64,000 nt of DNA. It comes from Blepharisma japonicum (Eukaryota; Ciliophora; Heterotrichea; Heterotrichida; Blepharismidae). Position 1 is the stretch's first letter; every line of letters starts with the position of its first letter. Positions 41,560 through 52,309 of this stretch are shown here, piece after piece. The position numbers and the translations under genes were made by a program. A model generated the notes under the pieces. It searched no databases and had not been told where the DNA came from. It worked only from the letters and a program-made list of their open reading frames with translations. The stretch spans positions 1 to 64,000 of the forward strand of contig CATKHK010000095.1 of assembly GCA_949751835.1 (NCBI GenBank), in the 5' to 3' direction.

Positions 41560-41894
41560 TTTTATATTTTAGAAACTGGGAGTTTTTTTAGATTTTACAA
41601 TTGAAGGAAAATAAGCTAAGGAATAAAGATTAGAAATTTTTATAGCCTTATGACTTCATTTTAATTCAACCTAATTTTACGTAATAATAGTTATTTATAG
41701 GTTAATCATTAATACCATTAATATTCAGTAGTTTCAATGTTTTGACTAGCTATAATTAATCATTTTTCTAAATTTTATTATATTTTCCAAATAAAATGAA
41801 AAAAATTATTTTAAATTCCGAATTCCTGCATCCTTAACGATATACTTTCCAGACTGAGGCTATTTAAATTTAAATATACTTACTTAATAATTTA
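41560..41894. other. Divergent AT-rich spacer
   Basis: Divergent promoters of the flanking genes are expected here. There is no open frame and no clear motif apart from A/T runs. Confidence 0.5.
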
Positions 41895-43457
41895 ATGGCC
41901 TTAAGGGTTGATACTGAAAGAAGACTAGCTGAATTTTTCTCAACAGCCGCTAGTGGTGAGCTTGAAGTTGAAAACGCCCGTATCGCTCTCTCAGAGAACC
42001 GTGACTTTGATCCTTATTCAGCCTTTAAAGTCCTTGACCGGTTTTCCAATGGTTATCTCAACTACATTGACATCAAAACCTTCCTAGAGAACAATCGCAT
42101 TTTTGTGTCTTCCCAGGAAATCGATATGCTTATCAGTCAATATGACTCAGACTCTGATGGACGTTTAGTTTTGAGTGATTTTCATCAGCTAACCCTCCCT
42201 TCAACCAATCTAGTTATACGTGACATTGCCTTAAATCGCTCAGGTATTTTACGGTTATCGGTAGATGTTGAGTTTCTACTAGTCAGGCTTCTTGATAAAG
42301 AAATTAGTTTACAAAGGAGATTAGAAGCAATCCGCAAGGACCTTGAGCTATTTCCAGAATTTTCTATTATCAAGGCATTTGACACAATTGACTACCCTTC
42401 ATCAGGATTTGTAACAAGGGACAAAATTGCAGATTTTTTGAGGAAAAATCTGATAAGTGCTTTTAGCGATGATGTTGATGCGATTTTGAGAAGATTTGAT
42501 GTAGATAGTGATGAGAGACTGAGCTACAGTGAGTTTTCCGATGCGGTAAAAGCGACTACACCTTCAAGTTATACGAGGTCACCAATTAGAGATTCGCCTT
42601 CTAGATCTGGGAGACATTCATCACCTCTAAGAAGGTCTCAAAGCCCAACTAGAAGCCCAAATAGGTCAATTGATTCAAGATTTGACGCTTCTATTACCAG
42701 AAGCCCTGGAAGATCTCAGCTATTAACAAGTTCTAATGGCTTTGATAGATCTTCAAGATCTCCTTCAGGAATTCCAGAAGAATCAGAAATCGTAGGTGTG
42801 TTCAGACAGCAAATTGATTTAGATAGAGATTTGGAGTCCGCAAGAAGAGATTTAGCTCTATGTCCTGATTTCACGCTGATTGATGCATTTAACTTGTTTG
42901 ATTTAAATAATGTTGGCTATGTCACCCAACTTGAGTTTGAAGATACATTGAGATCACTTAGAGTTTATCCTATAAAAGATGAAGTCTCATTGCTCTTTAA
43001 GCACTATTCCTATGTTGAGAGGAGACTAACTTTCACCGATTTCTGTAAAATTGTTACCACCAAAGATCTGGAATATGCAAGACTTATTAATAACAGAATC
43101 CCTCAAAACTTACCGAGATATGACCGACAAAGGACTTTCAGCCTAAGCACAGAAAATCTGCTATCAAGGGTCATGAAATTAAACCTGGAAAATGAAACTG
43201 TGGCAGAAAGCTTAAGGCAAAAGCTAGAAAGAAGGCCTTTATTCAGTAAAACTGATGCATTCCAATCTGTAGACAGAGATAGAAATGGCTATATCACGTT
43301 CAATGAATTTGAAAACTTGCTGCAGGATTATGGAATTTATGTGTCAAGAAAAGATGTTGAAAACTTAATGGAGAGATATGATAAAGATAAAGACGGAAGA
43401 GTATCATATTCAGAGTTCTTGAATGAGGTTACCCCAAAGTCTCCTAGAAAATACTAA
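41895..43457 (+). CDS. Multi-EF-hand calcium-binding protein with RS/SP-rich linker
   Basis: 520 residues, no intron. Four repeats of about 90 residues each hold a pair of EF-hands. Canonical acidic loops are D-S-D-S-D-G-R-L (repeat 1), D-V-D-S-D-E-R-L (repeat 2), and D-R-D-R-N-G-Y-I plus D-K-D-K-D-G-R-V (repeat 4). Repeat 3 has D-L-N-N-V-G-Y-V and lacks a good second loop. Between repeats 2 and 3 (about 220-295) lies a Ser/Arg/Pro linker with many S-P steps, a likely kinase target. Each repeat opens with an L-E-x-x-R-x-x-L helix. It is probably a calcium-responsive cytoskeletal or cortical protein; heterotrichs are contractile and rich in such proteins (inference). Confidence 0.88.
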   Translation: MALRVDTERRLAEFFSTAASGELEVENARIALSENRDFDPYSAFKVLDRFSNGYLNYIDIKTFLENNRIFVSSQEIDMLISQYDSDSDGRLVLSDFHQLTLPSTNLVIRDIALNRSGILRLSVDVEFLLVRLLDKEISLQRRLEAIRKDLELFPEFSIIKAFDTIDYPSSGFVTRDKIADFLRKNLISAFSDDVDAILRRFDVDSDERLSYSEFSDAVKATTPSSYTRSPIRDSPSRSGRHSSPLRRSQSPTRSPNRSIDSRFDASITRSPGRSQLLTSSNGFDRSSRSPSGIPEESEIVGVFRQQIDLDRDLESARRDLALCPDFTLIDAFNLFDLNNVGYVTQLEFEDTLRSLRVYPIKDEVSLLFKHYSYVERRLTFTDFCKIVTTKDLEYARLINNRIPQNLPRYDRQRTFSLSTENLLSRVMKLNLENETVAESLRQKLERRPLFSKTDAFQSVDRDRNGYITFNEFENLLQDYGIYVSRKDVENLMERYDKDKDGRVSYSEFLNEVTPKSPRKY

Positions 43458-43640
43458 GTTAATTACCCTAAATTTCTCAAATAAATCTTGTCATATTATA
43501 ATCTTATAAATCAAAGACTCAAAACTGTCTTCATATACCATTATTTCTTATATCTGCTATATTCTCCATCTAAATGTTTCTAAGCCAAACTCACAGCAGT
43601 TTCATCTCTTTCTGTTTAAATTTTCATATTTATCTAAAAT

Positions 43641-43907
43641 ATGATTCACATAGCCCAAGAAAGGCAACAAGAAGCCAAGTTAAAATTTATTACTGAAAAA
43701 GAAGAAGAGTTAAAGTCTATGCTGGAAAACACAAGAAACATATATAATCAGCATATTGACAAATTAAGAATTCCATCAGAAATAAAAGAAAAATACTTCA
43801 AGAAAAAGTCTGACATGCATCCTCCTGATCTTGAACTTATTTTTGACCCTGAAATTGGGGGTGGAATAATAAGAGAGTCTCAAAATGTGCGAAATTCTTT
43901 TAATTAA
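43641..43907 (+). CDS. Small charged coiled-coil protein
   Basis: 88 codons. Residues 5-45 are a Glu/Lys-rich helix (Q-E-R-Q-Q-E-A-K-L-K-F-I-T-E-K-E-E-E). The C-terminal half has P-P-D-L-E-L-I-F-D-P-E-I-G-G-G. No family recognised. The leader is AT-rich as for other genes here, and the codon use looks coding. Confidence 0.65.
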   Translation: MIHIAQERQQEAKLKFITEKEEELKSMLENTRNIYNQHIDKLRIPSEIKEKYFKKKSDMHPPDLELIFDPEIGGGIIRESQNVRNSFN

Positions 43908-44002
43908 TAGTGCACATATAATCAAGCTGTCTTTCCTTTAAACAAAAAATTATTTTATCGAAAACTTAAAGCTTGGTAAATTAATAACCTATAATTATCA
44001 AC

Positions 44003-46300
44003 TTAATCCAGCCTATCTTCGCTCAAATGCACCCTCTTTGGCTTACAATTTGGACAGTAAAACTCTTCAGGAACTTGTAAATAATTAAATTTCATGCATC
44101 CATAGTGAAACCAGTCATTGCATTGCTCGCATTCGACCATTCCTGTATATCATTGTCTTTTTTCAAATTCTTCCTCAGTCTCAGTAGGTCTTTTATAGGT
44201 TTTATCTACAAAAGGTTTCCTACAAATACAATAAACTTCCTCAGTAACTAGATCTTCTAGGATAGGTGGTTCAATTATGGACTGGACAAATTTTAATTCC
44301 TTTTTGGCTTTTTCTTTTTCTCTTTCTAACCTTAAGATAATTTTCTTTTGTTTTTTGATTTTTCCTTTGGGCATGTAGGTGGTTGGCTGGAGATTTAAAA
44401 CTGCAAGTTCTTTTTTAATTAGGGGCTGGATAAAAGCTTTATAGTATGTGTAACATTCTAATGGTTTTCGGCCTGAAACTGTGATATTATATTTTAAAAT
44501 AGCTTGAGGATCTAGTGTATTATATATAAATGGCCTTTTTATATCAACAAAGCTTCTCAATGCATTTGATGAATTTTTTGGTTTGACTATGAATGCAAAA
44601 CTATTATTTTCATGTTTCAAAAGATAATCAAGCTTATCATCCATTGCTTTCATCAGCTGGAATTTTTCTAAGCTTGAAAATGCCCTATCTTCGCTTCTCA
44701 GTTTTTTTGGCTTCGGCGGGGTATTTTTTGTAATTTTTTTCTTTTTTGACACTTTTTCCAATATTTTTGCAAAACTTATGATATCGAGGACACTTTTTTT
44801 TTCTCTGTTTTCTAAGACCCTCCTAAGCTTTAAAGGCTTATGCAATGTACAATATAAGCTAACTTCATCGTATCCAGACTTATCCCGAGTATTTGTAAAT
44901 AAATCTTTAGCACATTCTGGGTGAAATGCAGCTTGGCATCTGCCATGTTGGCATTGTAAACAGGCCCCTTCTTTGCTTCCACATTTTTGACATCTTAAGC
45001 TGAACCTTTTCATGTCAATTTTTGTTAAATCAATTCCTGATACGTTGATTTTGTCAGTAATTGTGGCAGATTCTATATGTAAAGCACAGAAAACATGGAC
45101 TCATACTTTTTCTGGATTTCCTTTGTATTCGTAATTAGGGAAGGTTAAGTCTTTTGAAGTTTCATGGATCGTTAATTTTAAGGCTCCACCAACTACTGAG
45201 CATAAGGCGCATTTTAAATTGTGCCTTTCGTCAAGGCTGCTAGTTTTTTCACATGCTTGGCAGTATCAATCATGGTCAGGGACTGTAGGAATTCCATAGC
45301 ATTTCATATGAGCACCCATCTCACATTTGGAACAAATTACAATTAAATCATCATCTTCATAGTCGCCATCTCCACAAACACCACACACCCAATCTTCTTC
45401 ACATTTTGGAGGGCCACGGAGCCCACTTTGTCGCTTCTCAGATAAAGAAAAATCAGTTTCTCCTCTTCCTTTGCTTTCAAAATATTTTAAATATTCTTCA
45501 TAGTGTCCTCTTCAGCTTAGTTTTTTGATTTCGCCTAAAATTAGATCATCTTCTTTATTGTGTGTGATTTTTTTCATATTTATTTCAGGTATTTCTAACG
45601 TATTTTTATTTATTTCAGGCTTAATAAACTCAGTGAATATATTTTCATTGTAGCCAGCTTTTTCGGCGAGTTTCTTTTCGTATTTTTCTATTAAAAAATC
45701 AATATCCCCATTTGAAAATCCAAGATCTTCCTTTTTTTCTTTAACACAAAAATTAGGTAAACTTGTAATTGTATAAGTACTTGGAAAATATTGGACGTTA
45801 ATTATGTATCACAGAATTTGTCCTGTATATACACTTTGGGATTTAAAATCATCGATAGTTTCTTTAATAACTTTTACTGATTCAGGATCTTGGTTTGCTT
45901 TGTGACAAGCTTGTCTAGTTTGCCAGACACGTTGATATTCTCTCTTTTTTCGGCCATTTGGAAGATGAATGTCACATTTAGGGTCTTCTAAGTTAAATGA
46001 TTGATGAAGTGTTCACTTCATACATCACGGATGAACAACCCTTGAACACCCATAAGATCTACAATGCAAAGTCATTCCAGATAGCCCACAAATTATACAA
46101 GCTCTATTTTCTCTGCAAGAAGAATGGGCTAAAGATCCACTTGGAAGCTTAATTAATGGATTTGTCCCCTTTTCACAAAAGATGCAGACTTGGCGAGAAC
46201 TTTGGTTTTCATAATGGAGCTTAATTGGCTCATCAGCTGGAGTGTCGCTGGATTCCTCATAAAGAGTTGCCGCGCTATGCAACATTATAAAATCCCCCAT
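44003..46300 (-). CDS. Multi-PHD chromatin protein, JADE/BRPF-like
   Basis: 765 residues in one frame with several TGA Trp codons; a standard-code reading shows only fragments. In order: an N-terminal Cys/His module (C-I-F-C-E-K-G...C-I-I-C-G-L...C-S-R-V-V-H-P-W-C), a helical middle, a PHD finger (W-V-C-G-V-C...C-S-K-C-E-M-G-A-H...W-Y-C-Q-A-C), a zinc knuckle (C-A-L-C-S-V-V-G-G), an extended PHD (W-V-H-V-F-C-A-L-H and C-Q-K-C-G-S...C-L-Q-C-Q-H...H-P-E-C-A), a basic linker, and a last PHD (Y-C-I-C-R-K...C-E-Q-C-N-D-W-F-H-Y-G-C...Y-C-P-N-C). The PHD-knuckle-ePHD block is the JADE/BRPF/AF10 signature that reads the histone H3 tail. Probably a HAT-complex subunit or similar. Confidence 0.9.
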
Positions 46301-46426
46301 ATGAACTGATCAAAAATAAGATTGGCTCAGGCAAACATGGAAAAGGATCTATTTAGAGATAAAGACTTATCAGAATTAAAGAAATCAGAAAATTATTTTG
46401 AAAAATCGAGAAATTTTGGAAAATAA
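46301..46426 (+). CDS. 41-residue micro-ORF, head-to-head with the PHD gene
   Basis: The ATG is the base-for-base neighbour of the reverse-strand ATG of the PHD gene (sequence CATATG). It reads 41 codons to TAA with TGA as Trp at codon 3: M-N-W-S-K-I-R-L-A-Q-A-N-M, then a highly charged helix D-L-F-R-D-K-D-L-S-E-L-K-K-S-E-N. The composition looks coding rather than random. It could also be a 5'-leader ORF or chance. No spliced continuation was found. Confidence 0.35.
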
Positions 46427-46631
46427 AGATACACTGAAGCTCCCATATTACATTGGATAAAGAAATAAAAGATTAGCTTATAAAGTAGGAAACGGAGAGC
46501 ATTTTGGATAAATTAGGTATAAAGTAATTTTATGGCATAAAGTTTTAAAGGTAGAGTTATGGTTCATCAGATTTTTAAAGCTTGAAAAGTATATTCACTA
46601 TTAACTGAGTCTTTATTATATTAATATTCGT

Positions 46632-47459
46632 CTATTTTATTTTATAAAACTCTTTGAAATGCTCAAGCCATTCTTCAGAAATTTCAGGGGTGGTATCGTC
46701 TAGTTTTGCAAGTTTTGCTGCTTTTTCTTTAATTGCTTTGGTTTTATTTTGGATACTATCTTTATGCAAATTATATCAGTCATTTAAGGACTCATCAATA
46801 TCTCTAAAGAATTTATTGCTTTGTCCTTTTTTGTTTGCCATATATAGGTGCTCCACATGTGATGCTTGGAATAATTCTTTTTTAATTTTGTCCCTTCATC
46901 TCATCAAATTTACCGCAGGAATAGAAAGTCCTCTAGCTGCCTCTGATTGGTTTTGGTGCCTTACGAACTCTCTTACAGCTTGAATTTTTTGAGCTGTGGT
47001 GTATTTGCTGACAATTCTTTTCTCTTCCGTTTTCTTCTGAATTTTCCTTGGTTTTGGGGTATATTCTTGGCCCTCTAAATGCTTATCTTTAGTTTGGGTT
47101 CGGATTTCTTTGTATTCTTTGAAGGAGTTTGGGTTAATCTGTGCATTAAAATCGACCATCTGTAAAGAATCTTTGTCAACAATTGAGATATAATCCCTTA
47201 TAAGGGATTTAATGGTATCTTCACTAATACCCCAATACCGACTGGCTCCTTTTGAGCCTTTTCTTATAGAGGTTTCAATAATCATTTCTCTTGCTTTTTC
47301 AAATAGTGGGAGATCTTCAAATTGCAAGGTGCTGATCCATAGCTCAACTTCATCAGGCGAAACTAAAAACTTGTCGCAAGCTTTAGGTATACCATTGATG
47401 ACTGCATATCTTGCAATTTGGCTTTGTTTTTTTGAAGTTGAATGGGGCTCGTCACTCAT
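46632..47459 (-). CDS. Protein with three helix-turn-helix-like repeats
   Basis: 275 residues from M-S-D-E-P to TAG 46632-46634, with TGA 46896-46898 as Trp. Three homeodomain-like HTH segments can be set side by side: Q-I-A-R-Y-A-V-I-N-G-I-P-K-A-C (about residue 12), I-E-T-S-I-R-K-G-S-K-G-A-S-R-Y-W-G-I-S (about 65), and K-I-Q-A-V-R-E-F-V-R...S-E-A-A-R-G-L-S-I (about 170). Repeat 3 resembles the psq/CENP-B or transposase-type HTH. There is no DDE nuclease or other catalytic domain, and the C-terminus is a charged helix. A DNA-binding protein derived from a transposase N-terminus is one explanation; a Myb-like host factor is another. Confidence 0.7.
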
Positions 47460-47552
47460 TTTTAGTGATTTATTATAAGGCAATGCCTATAAATATCAGC
47501 ATATTTCTTTATCATAAATTTTAATTGAGCTAAAAATTCTATTATGCTGAAA

Positions 47553-48515
47553 TTAATGCTTTGCTTTTTTAAATAACTTTCTTACCTTCGTAATTTTTTC
47601 GCCTTTGTGTGGTTTATTTTTGCTAATTTTTGTTCTTTGTGCTAAATAGTTAACTTTTACTTCATTTCCATCAAGTTTTCTTCCATCTAGTTCAACAGCC
47701 TCATCTGTTGCTTTTACTTGGTAAAATTCTACAAAGGCAAATCCTTTTCTATTTTCTTCTGTGTCTAAAGGAATTTGTATGTCTTTTATATCTCCGCAGT
47801 CTTTGAAGAAATTTTTTATTGATTCTTCAGTGGTGGCATTAGAAATATTTCCAAGGTAAACTGAAGCTTTTTTGTTGATAGGTTTTTTAGGAATATTTGA
47901 TAATCCTTGTGACATACTGATTCTTATAGGTCTTCCTAAAAGGTTTTGACCACTTTTTTTAATAGCTTCTTTGCATTCTTCAAGGTTCTCGAATTTTACG
48001 ATTGCAACACCTTTGGTTGGGATGCTGATTTTTTGGATTTTTCCACAGGTGGATAAAAAGTCACTGATATCTTTTGGCTTTGCTTCAAAAGAGAGACCTC
48101 CAATGACAATGTCTGGATCTTGAATTTTTTTTGCTGGGGCTGGCTTTTTGGTGGCATCAAGCTTATTTTTCTTTTTAGGAGGCTCAGCTTCGTTTTTGGA
48201 TTTTCTCTTCTTTGGGAGCTCAACTTCTGGCTCTATTTTTGCTTTGGTTTTTGACGGGGTTTTTCCTTTTTTCTTAGTTTCAGCTTCTTGTTTTTGTTCT
48301 TTTTTCTCTTCTTCTATAGGCTCTTTCAATTTTTTCTGATTTCCTTGTGATTTGGCTTTAGGCTTTTCTATTTTTTCTTCTTCCTCTCCGCTCTCAGATT
48401 CCTCTACTTTGCTCTTTTCTTCTTTTTTGAATTGCTCTTTATCTTTTTTGTGTAATTTCCTTTCTTTAGCTGCCGATTTCTCAGCACCTTTTTTGCTTCT
48501 TTCTTTGTCTTTCAT
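47553..48515 (-). CDS. Nucleolin/Nop-type protein with two RRMs
   Basis: 320 residues, no intron. Residues 1-130 are Lys/Glu-rich (K-K-D-K-E-Q-F-K-K-E-E, S-E-S-G-E-E-E-E). RRM1 (about 138-205) is degenerate, with I-V-I-G-G-L and K-G-V-A-I-V-K-F. RRM2 (about 220-295) has V-Y-L-G-N-I and K-G-F-A-F-V-E-F. The tail is basic (K-P-H-K-G-E-K-I-T-K-V-R-K-L). It has the same plan as 24619-25827 and probably acts in ribosome assembly in the nucleolus. Confidence 0.87.
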   Translation of the reverse strand: MKDKERSKKGAEKSAAKERKLHKKDKEQFKKEEKSKVEESESGEEEEKIEKPKAKSQGNQKKLKEPIEEEKKEQKQEAETKKKGKTPSKTKAKIEPEVELPKKRKSKNEAEPPKKKNKLDATKKPAPAKKIQDPDIVIGGLSFEAKPKDISDFLSTCGKIQKISIPTKGVAIVKFENLEECKEAIKKSGQNLLGRPIRISMSQGLSNIPKKPINKKASVYLGNISNATTEESIKNFFKDCGDIKDIQIPLDTEENRKGFAFVEFYQVKATDEAVELDGRKLDGNEVKVNYLAQRTKISKNKPHKGEKITKVRKLFKKAKH

Positions 48516-48585
48516 TTTTATTATTAAATTCCTTACATAAATTTTCCCTTAAGAAAAATGTTAATTAATTAAGCCAATATTGAAT

Positions 48586-48957
48586 ATGGTTGTAACTATT
48601 TTATCTTTTCTATCTTTAGCCTTATCTTTAGTATGTCAAGAAAAGCATTGGCTTCCAGCACCCGCAATGGTGGATACTTCAGATGGAAACAAAACTCTTG
48701 AAGCAAATCAAAATATTGTGAATTTTATATCACCAACTGCGTTAGAAGATGCAGATAAGACGATTGCTGGATATTTATCAAATCATAATCACAATGAAAA
48801 GCAAGGGGACGAGGCTAGTTCCGAAAAAACAGATTCTACATCAATGAAAAGTACCGAAAATGATAAAGGATTAAAGAAAAAAGATAATGAACGAAATGAA
48901 GACAGTAGAGAGGAAAGTAAGTTATCAGAGGTGTCTGATACATCAGCGTTAATATAA
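48586..48957 (+). CDS. Small secreted or luminal acidic protein
   Basis: 123 residues. The ATG at 48586 starts a clear signal peptide (M-V-V-T-I-L-S-F-L-S-L-A-L-S-L-V-C). The mature part has N-I-V-N-F-I-S-P-T-A-L and then a highly charged Lys/Glu/Asp/Ser tail. There are no cysteines after the signal and no membrane anchor. Function unknown. Confidence 0.65.
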   Translation: MVVTILSFLSLALSLVCQEKHWLPAPAMVDTSDGNKTLEANQNIVNFISPTALEDADKTIAGYLSNHNHNEKQGDEASSEKTDSTSMKSTENDKGLKKKDNERNEDSREESKLSEVSDTSALI

Positions 48958-49237
48958 AAATAATTAGTAGTAATTGTCGTTTTAAAATTAGTTTTACAGT
49001 ACGAATATAATATTTTTTGTGGTGATTCAAATTAGCAAAATGGCAGATGTATATAATAAAAGTAATTATATATTTTAATTTCAATATTTTTTTATAAATT
49101 CATCAGGTATATTCTCCTCCTGAAACATTAATTAAAAAACATTATTTTATTAATATTGCTTTCTAGAAACTTTTCAATAAAAAAATGGTCTCAGTATTAA
49201 AACAAGCAAAGAAAATTAGGCAAATTGACATTTAAAT

Positions 49238-50497
49238 TTAATTTAGTTTTATACGAGGCACTTTAATTTTTTGCTTTTTTATTGGACTCTTTTTAACATT
49301 ATCCGCACTAAAACTTTTGAATAATCTTTCGTTATTTTGAGTGTTTTTTGATCATACTCTTTTTTCTGTATCATTAAGATTTGATCTTTTTCCTGCAGTT
49401 TTTATTGGCGATTCTAGCTTTATAATCTCATCTTTTACATTATCATTTTCTGTACTACTATTATTTGAATTTTTTTGGGAGTTTTTAATGATAGGACTTT
49501 TAATTTTTTCTTGCCAATTATCGATTTTTACGAGCCCTCCTTTAATGATATTGAATCTTTCCTGGATTTTTTGGAAATTATTTTCTAATTCGTTGTAGTC
49601 TTCGTCATATTCAGCATCCATTTGGAAACTATTTGAAGGCTTTATATCAAAAATAGGCTGGTGATGCTGCCATCCATGCCACATAGGGCCTTGAGAGCTG
49701 TTATCTTTCCTCAAAATTTTTCTAAATTGAGCAGGCCCATAACGGATTTGTGTGACATCGACACTGCAATAATTTTTAGAGCTAAAGTTAACTGCTTCTT
49801 GTTTAGAGCATCCTTTTTTCCGTAATGTTAAATATGTTAAAGCGGAGTCTACACTTATCTGATTCATCCATGGTCTATCTTTTTGGCATAATTCAATAAA
49901 AATCTCGTCTTGAGAAGTATTAAGACGCGGTACTGGGGTTGGGTTTATTCATGCATTTTGCTTAGGACCTATATATCCACCAAAAGTGTCTCAATCCCTT
50001 AACTTTATACTAGTGTCCAAAATGCTTGAAGACAAATTCGGAAAATTTGCTTTCATACGGGCACCTGATGAACTCTTAAGCCATCTCATAGTCCCAGGCC
50101 TGTTTAAAATTTGATTTAATCTTCCTTCTCTTACTTTTTCCTTTTTCTCAAAATTATTTTTTTGAAGGATTTCTTTATCTTTTTCTAATTTTAGCCGTTT
50201 GACCTGGACTTTTTCAATTCTTTCTTTCGAATTAGACTTCACTAAAAATTGTTTTTCTGTCTTGTTACTAATGCAATCATTCTCAGATTTATTGCTATTA
50301 AAGCTAGAAAACTCTTTTAGCTTAAAATCTGTTTTCCGACGACCTTGAATAGCTGTATTAAATTTTGTAATGAATGGCGTGACTGATCTATATAGAGAGC
50401 TGTTTTCAGCTTTTAAAGATGCATTCAGAAGAGATTCATTAAACATAGTTAAGTTAGGGAAGCTTGGATTCGCTGACAAAATGCGACAATCGCCCAT
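49238..50497 (-). CDS. Uncharacterised basic protein
   Basis: 419 residues to TAA 49238-49240, with TGA codons at 49352 and 49991 read as Trp. The N-terminal 130 residues are basic with a Lys/Glu helix (K-R-L-K-L-E-K-D-K-E-I-L-Q-K-N). The middle has Trp-rich stretches (W-I-N-P-T-P-V-P-R, M-W-H-G-W-Q-H-H-Q-P-I-F), a compact L-T-Y-L-T-L-R-K-K-G segment, then an N-N-F-Q-K-I-Q-E-R-F helix. The end is basic (K-K-S-P-I-K-K-Q-K-I-K-V-P). The Trp-rich centre suggests a folded domain that I cannot name. Confidence 0.7.
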
Positions 50498-50920
50498 TTA
50501 TGATTTTTTTATTGATGACGGAAAGTAAAAATGAGTAGAGGTTACAAATTATCCAGTAATCTGATCTATAGGAGGAATGAATAACTATTTTTAGTCGAGT
50601 AAAGCTATTTTAGCTTTGTAATAACGCTTAAATAATTATTATAAAGACTATAAAATCAGAGCTGACCAGAAATGCTTAATACGACTTCTATGAATATATA
50701 AAAAATATTCTAAATTAGCATTTTGAGTAAAAGAGACACCTTTGCTATTTGATATTATATAGAATTTGCTTTATATGATACATCTATGCTTTTCAAATAG
50801 TTAAAAATTTTTAATTTCACTAATAAAAAATCCTAAAATTTCTATGAAAATTTTAAATACCATTTATAAACAAATGATTCTAATTATTTATCGAAAATAT
50901 TAATTTCAACTAATATTTTC
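50498..50920. other. AT-rich spacer, no gene seen
   Basis: Stops occur in all frames with TGA as Trp. No repeat or RNA gene recognised. Confidence 0.5.
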
Positions 50921-52309
50921 TTAATCTTCTTCTTCTTTTTTCTCTTCTTCTGGTGGACTTGGTGCCACATTTACTACACTGACAACACTTTCATTATTTT
51001 CGCTTTCTTTTATTTCTAGCACCTGTTCTATCAAATTTCTACATATCATGCACTTGCTTTCATTTTTCACTAACTCGCTCCCGCATGTAAAACAAATCCC
51101 AGCATGTCCACATTGCATAATAACTGCATTTGCCTTATTTACACAACAAATAATACAAAGTTTTTCTGTATTATTTATGCTTGCTTCAGCATCTGAATTA
51201 TCAACAATCATTGAGTTGAATTTTAGGTCAAACCCTTCTTCTTTATCAGCATTTATTATTTGGCTTGTTCTTCTTTTAAAGCTTTTTGATTCGCTTTCTG
51301 AAGTAGGCTTATAAAAAGTGCTGGAAATTCTTTTAAGAAATTTTGGAGGGTCTTTAAATAATATCGCAATTCTGTTGGTAAAGCCAAGCTGCCTCTGAAG
51401 CTGCTCAAAACTTGTATGGTTAACTGGGACTTCTATATATCGAGAGTTAAAAAACATGTCAAACCATTTAACGAGATACTCAAAAAAGAGAAATGTATAG
51501 ATCACAAAAGACAGAATGTAAAAAATCCCAAGACCTAGCCCTGGGGCTAGAGAACTTATGTCGTCATATTCAAGGACATCTGCTAATAGATAAAAATTCA
51601 AAAATAAAGACGCCCCAGCTCCTAAAGCTGTAAATAGCAGTCAGAATGGACAAATTAAATCTAGGCATGAAGCTTTCCCAGTGATAGTTTTGTAAAAAAT
51701 AGTTACATTTAAAAAAATCATCCCAAGAGTTATTACAACCAATATCATATCAGCTGCATAAATAGGCCAAAACACGAAATGCCAGTTCCAATTAATAATT
51801 TCATTGAGTTTTAAGCTGAAAAGTAAAAATGCAATTGCGAAAATCCATCGACTGCAAAATTTCAAAGAATATGATAAATTCAGGCTTTCTATTTTAGAAT
51901 CTGTCCTGAAAACAAGAGATATGATGTTGGAAAGATATAGAGGAATCCCAGCAATAGCGACATTAAAGCTGGAGAATTCAATGCAAAAAATCAAAAGGGT
52001 TTTGAAAAGTATATTGCCTGTAGCTGCAATTATTTCTCTTATATAGAATTTTTGAGGGATATTTGAGTTTGCTTTCTTAAGGGATCTTGAGATAAGGCAT
52101 ATTTCATAAAAATTATAGAGAAATAAGGGAATCAGTGGAATTTCGAGAGGCTCAGAGGATCCGGTTTTTATGACCAAAAGTATCAGTGAACATCCTATTA
52201 TCATTGCTTGGTGAAGCCAATTTTTTAATTCACTTCTAATTATGTCTCGATAGGGGCCATGAACTGCATTGTCATCAATGCTTTCTATATGGGGAAGTTG
52301 TCCGTTCAT
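50921..52309 (-). CDS. Multi-pass membrane protein with C-terminal RING
   Basis: 462 residues in one frame; TGA near 51641 is Trp. After a short cytosolic N-terminus there are about seven or eight hydrophobic segments (from I-I-G-C-S-L-I-L-L-V to I-F-Y-I-L-S-F-V-I-Y-T-F-L-F), then a linker and a C3HC4 RING (C-I-I-C-C...C-G-H-A-G-I-C-F-T-C...C-M-I-C). The tail is acidic (E-E-E-K-K-E-E-E-D). The RING resembles those of MUL1/cIAP-type ligases, with C-G-H-A-x-x-C. Membrane RING proteins of this shape are common in ciliates. Substrate and compartment unknown. Confidence 0.85.
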
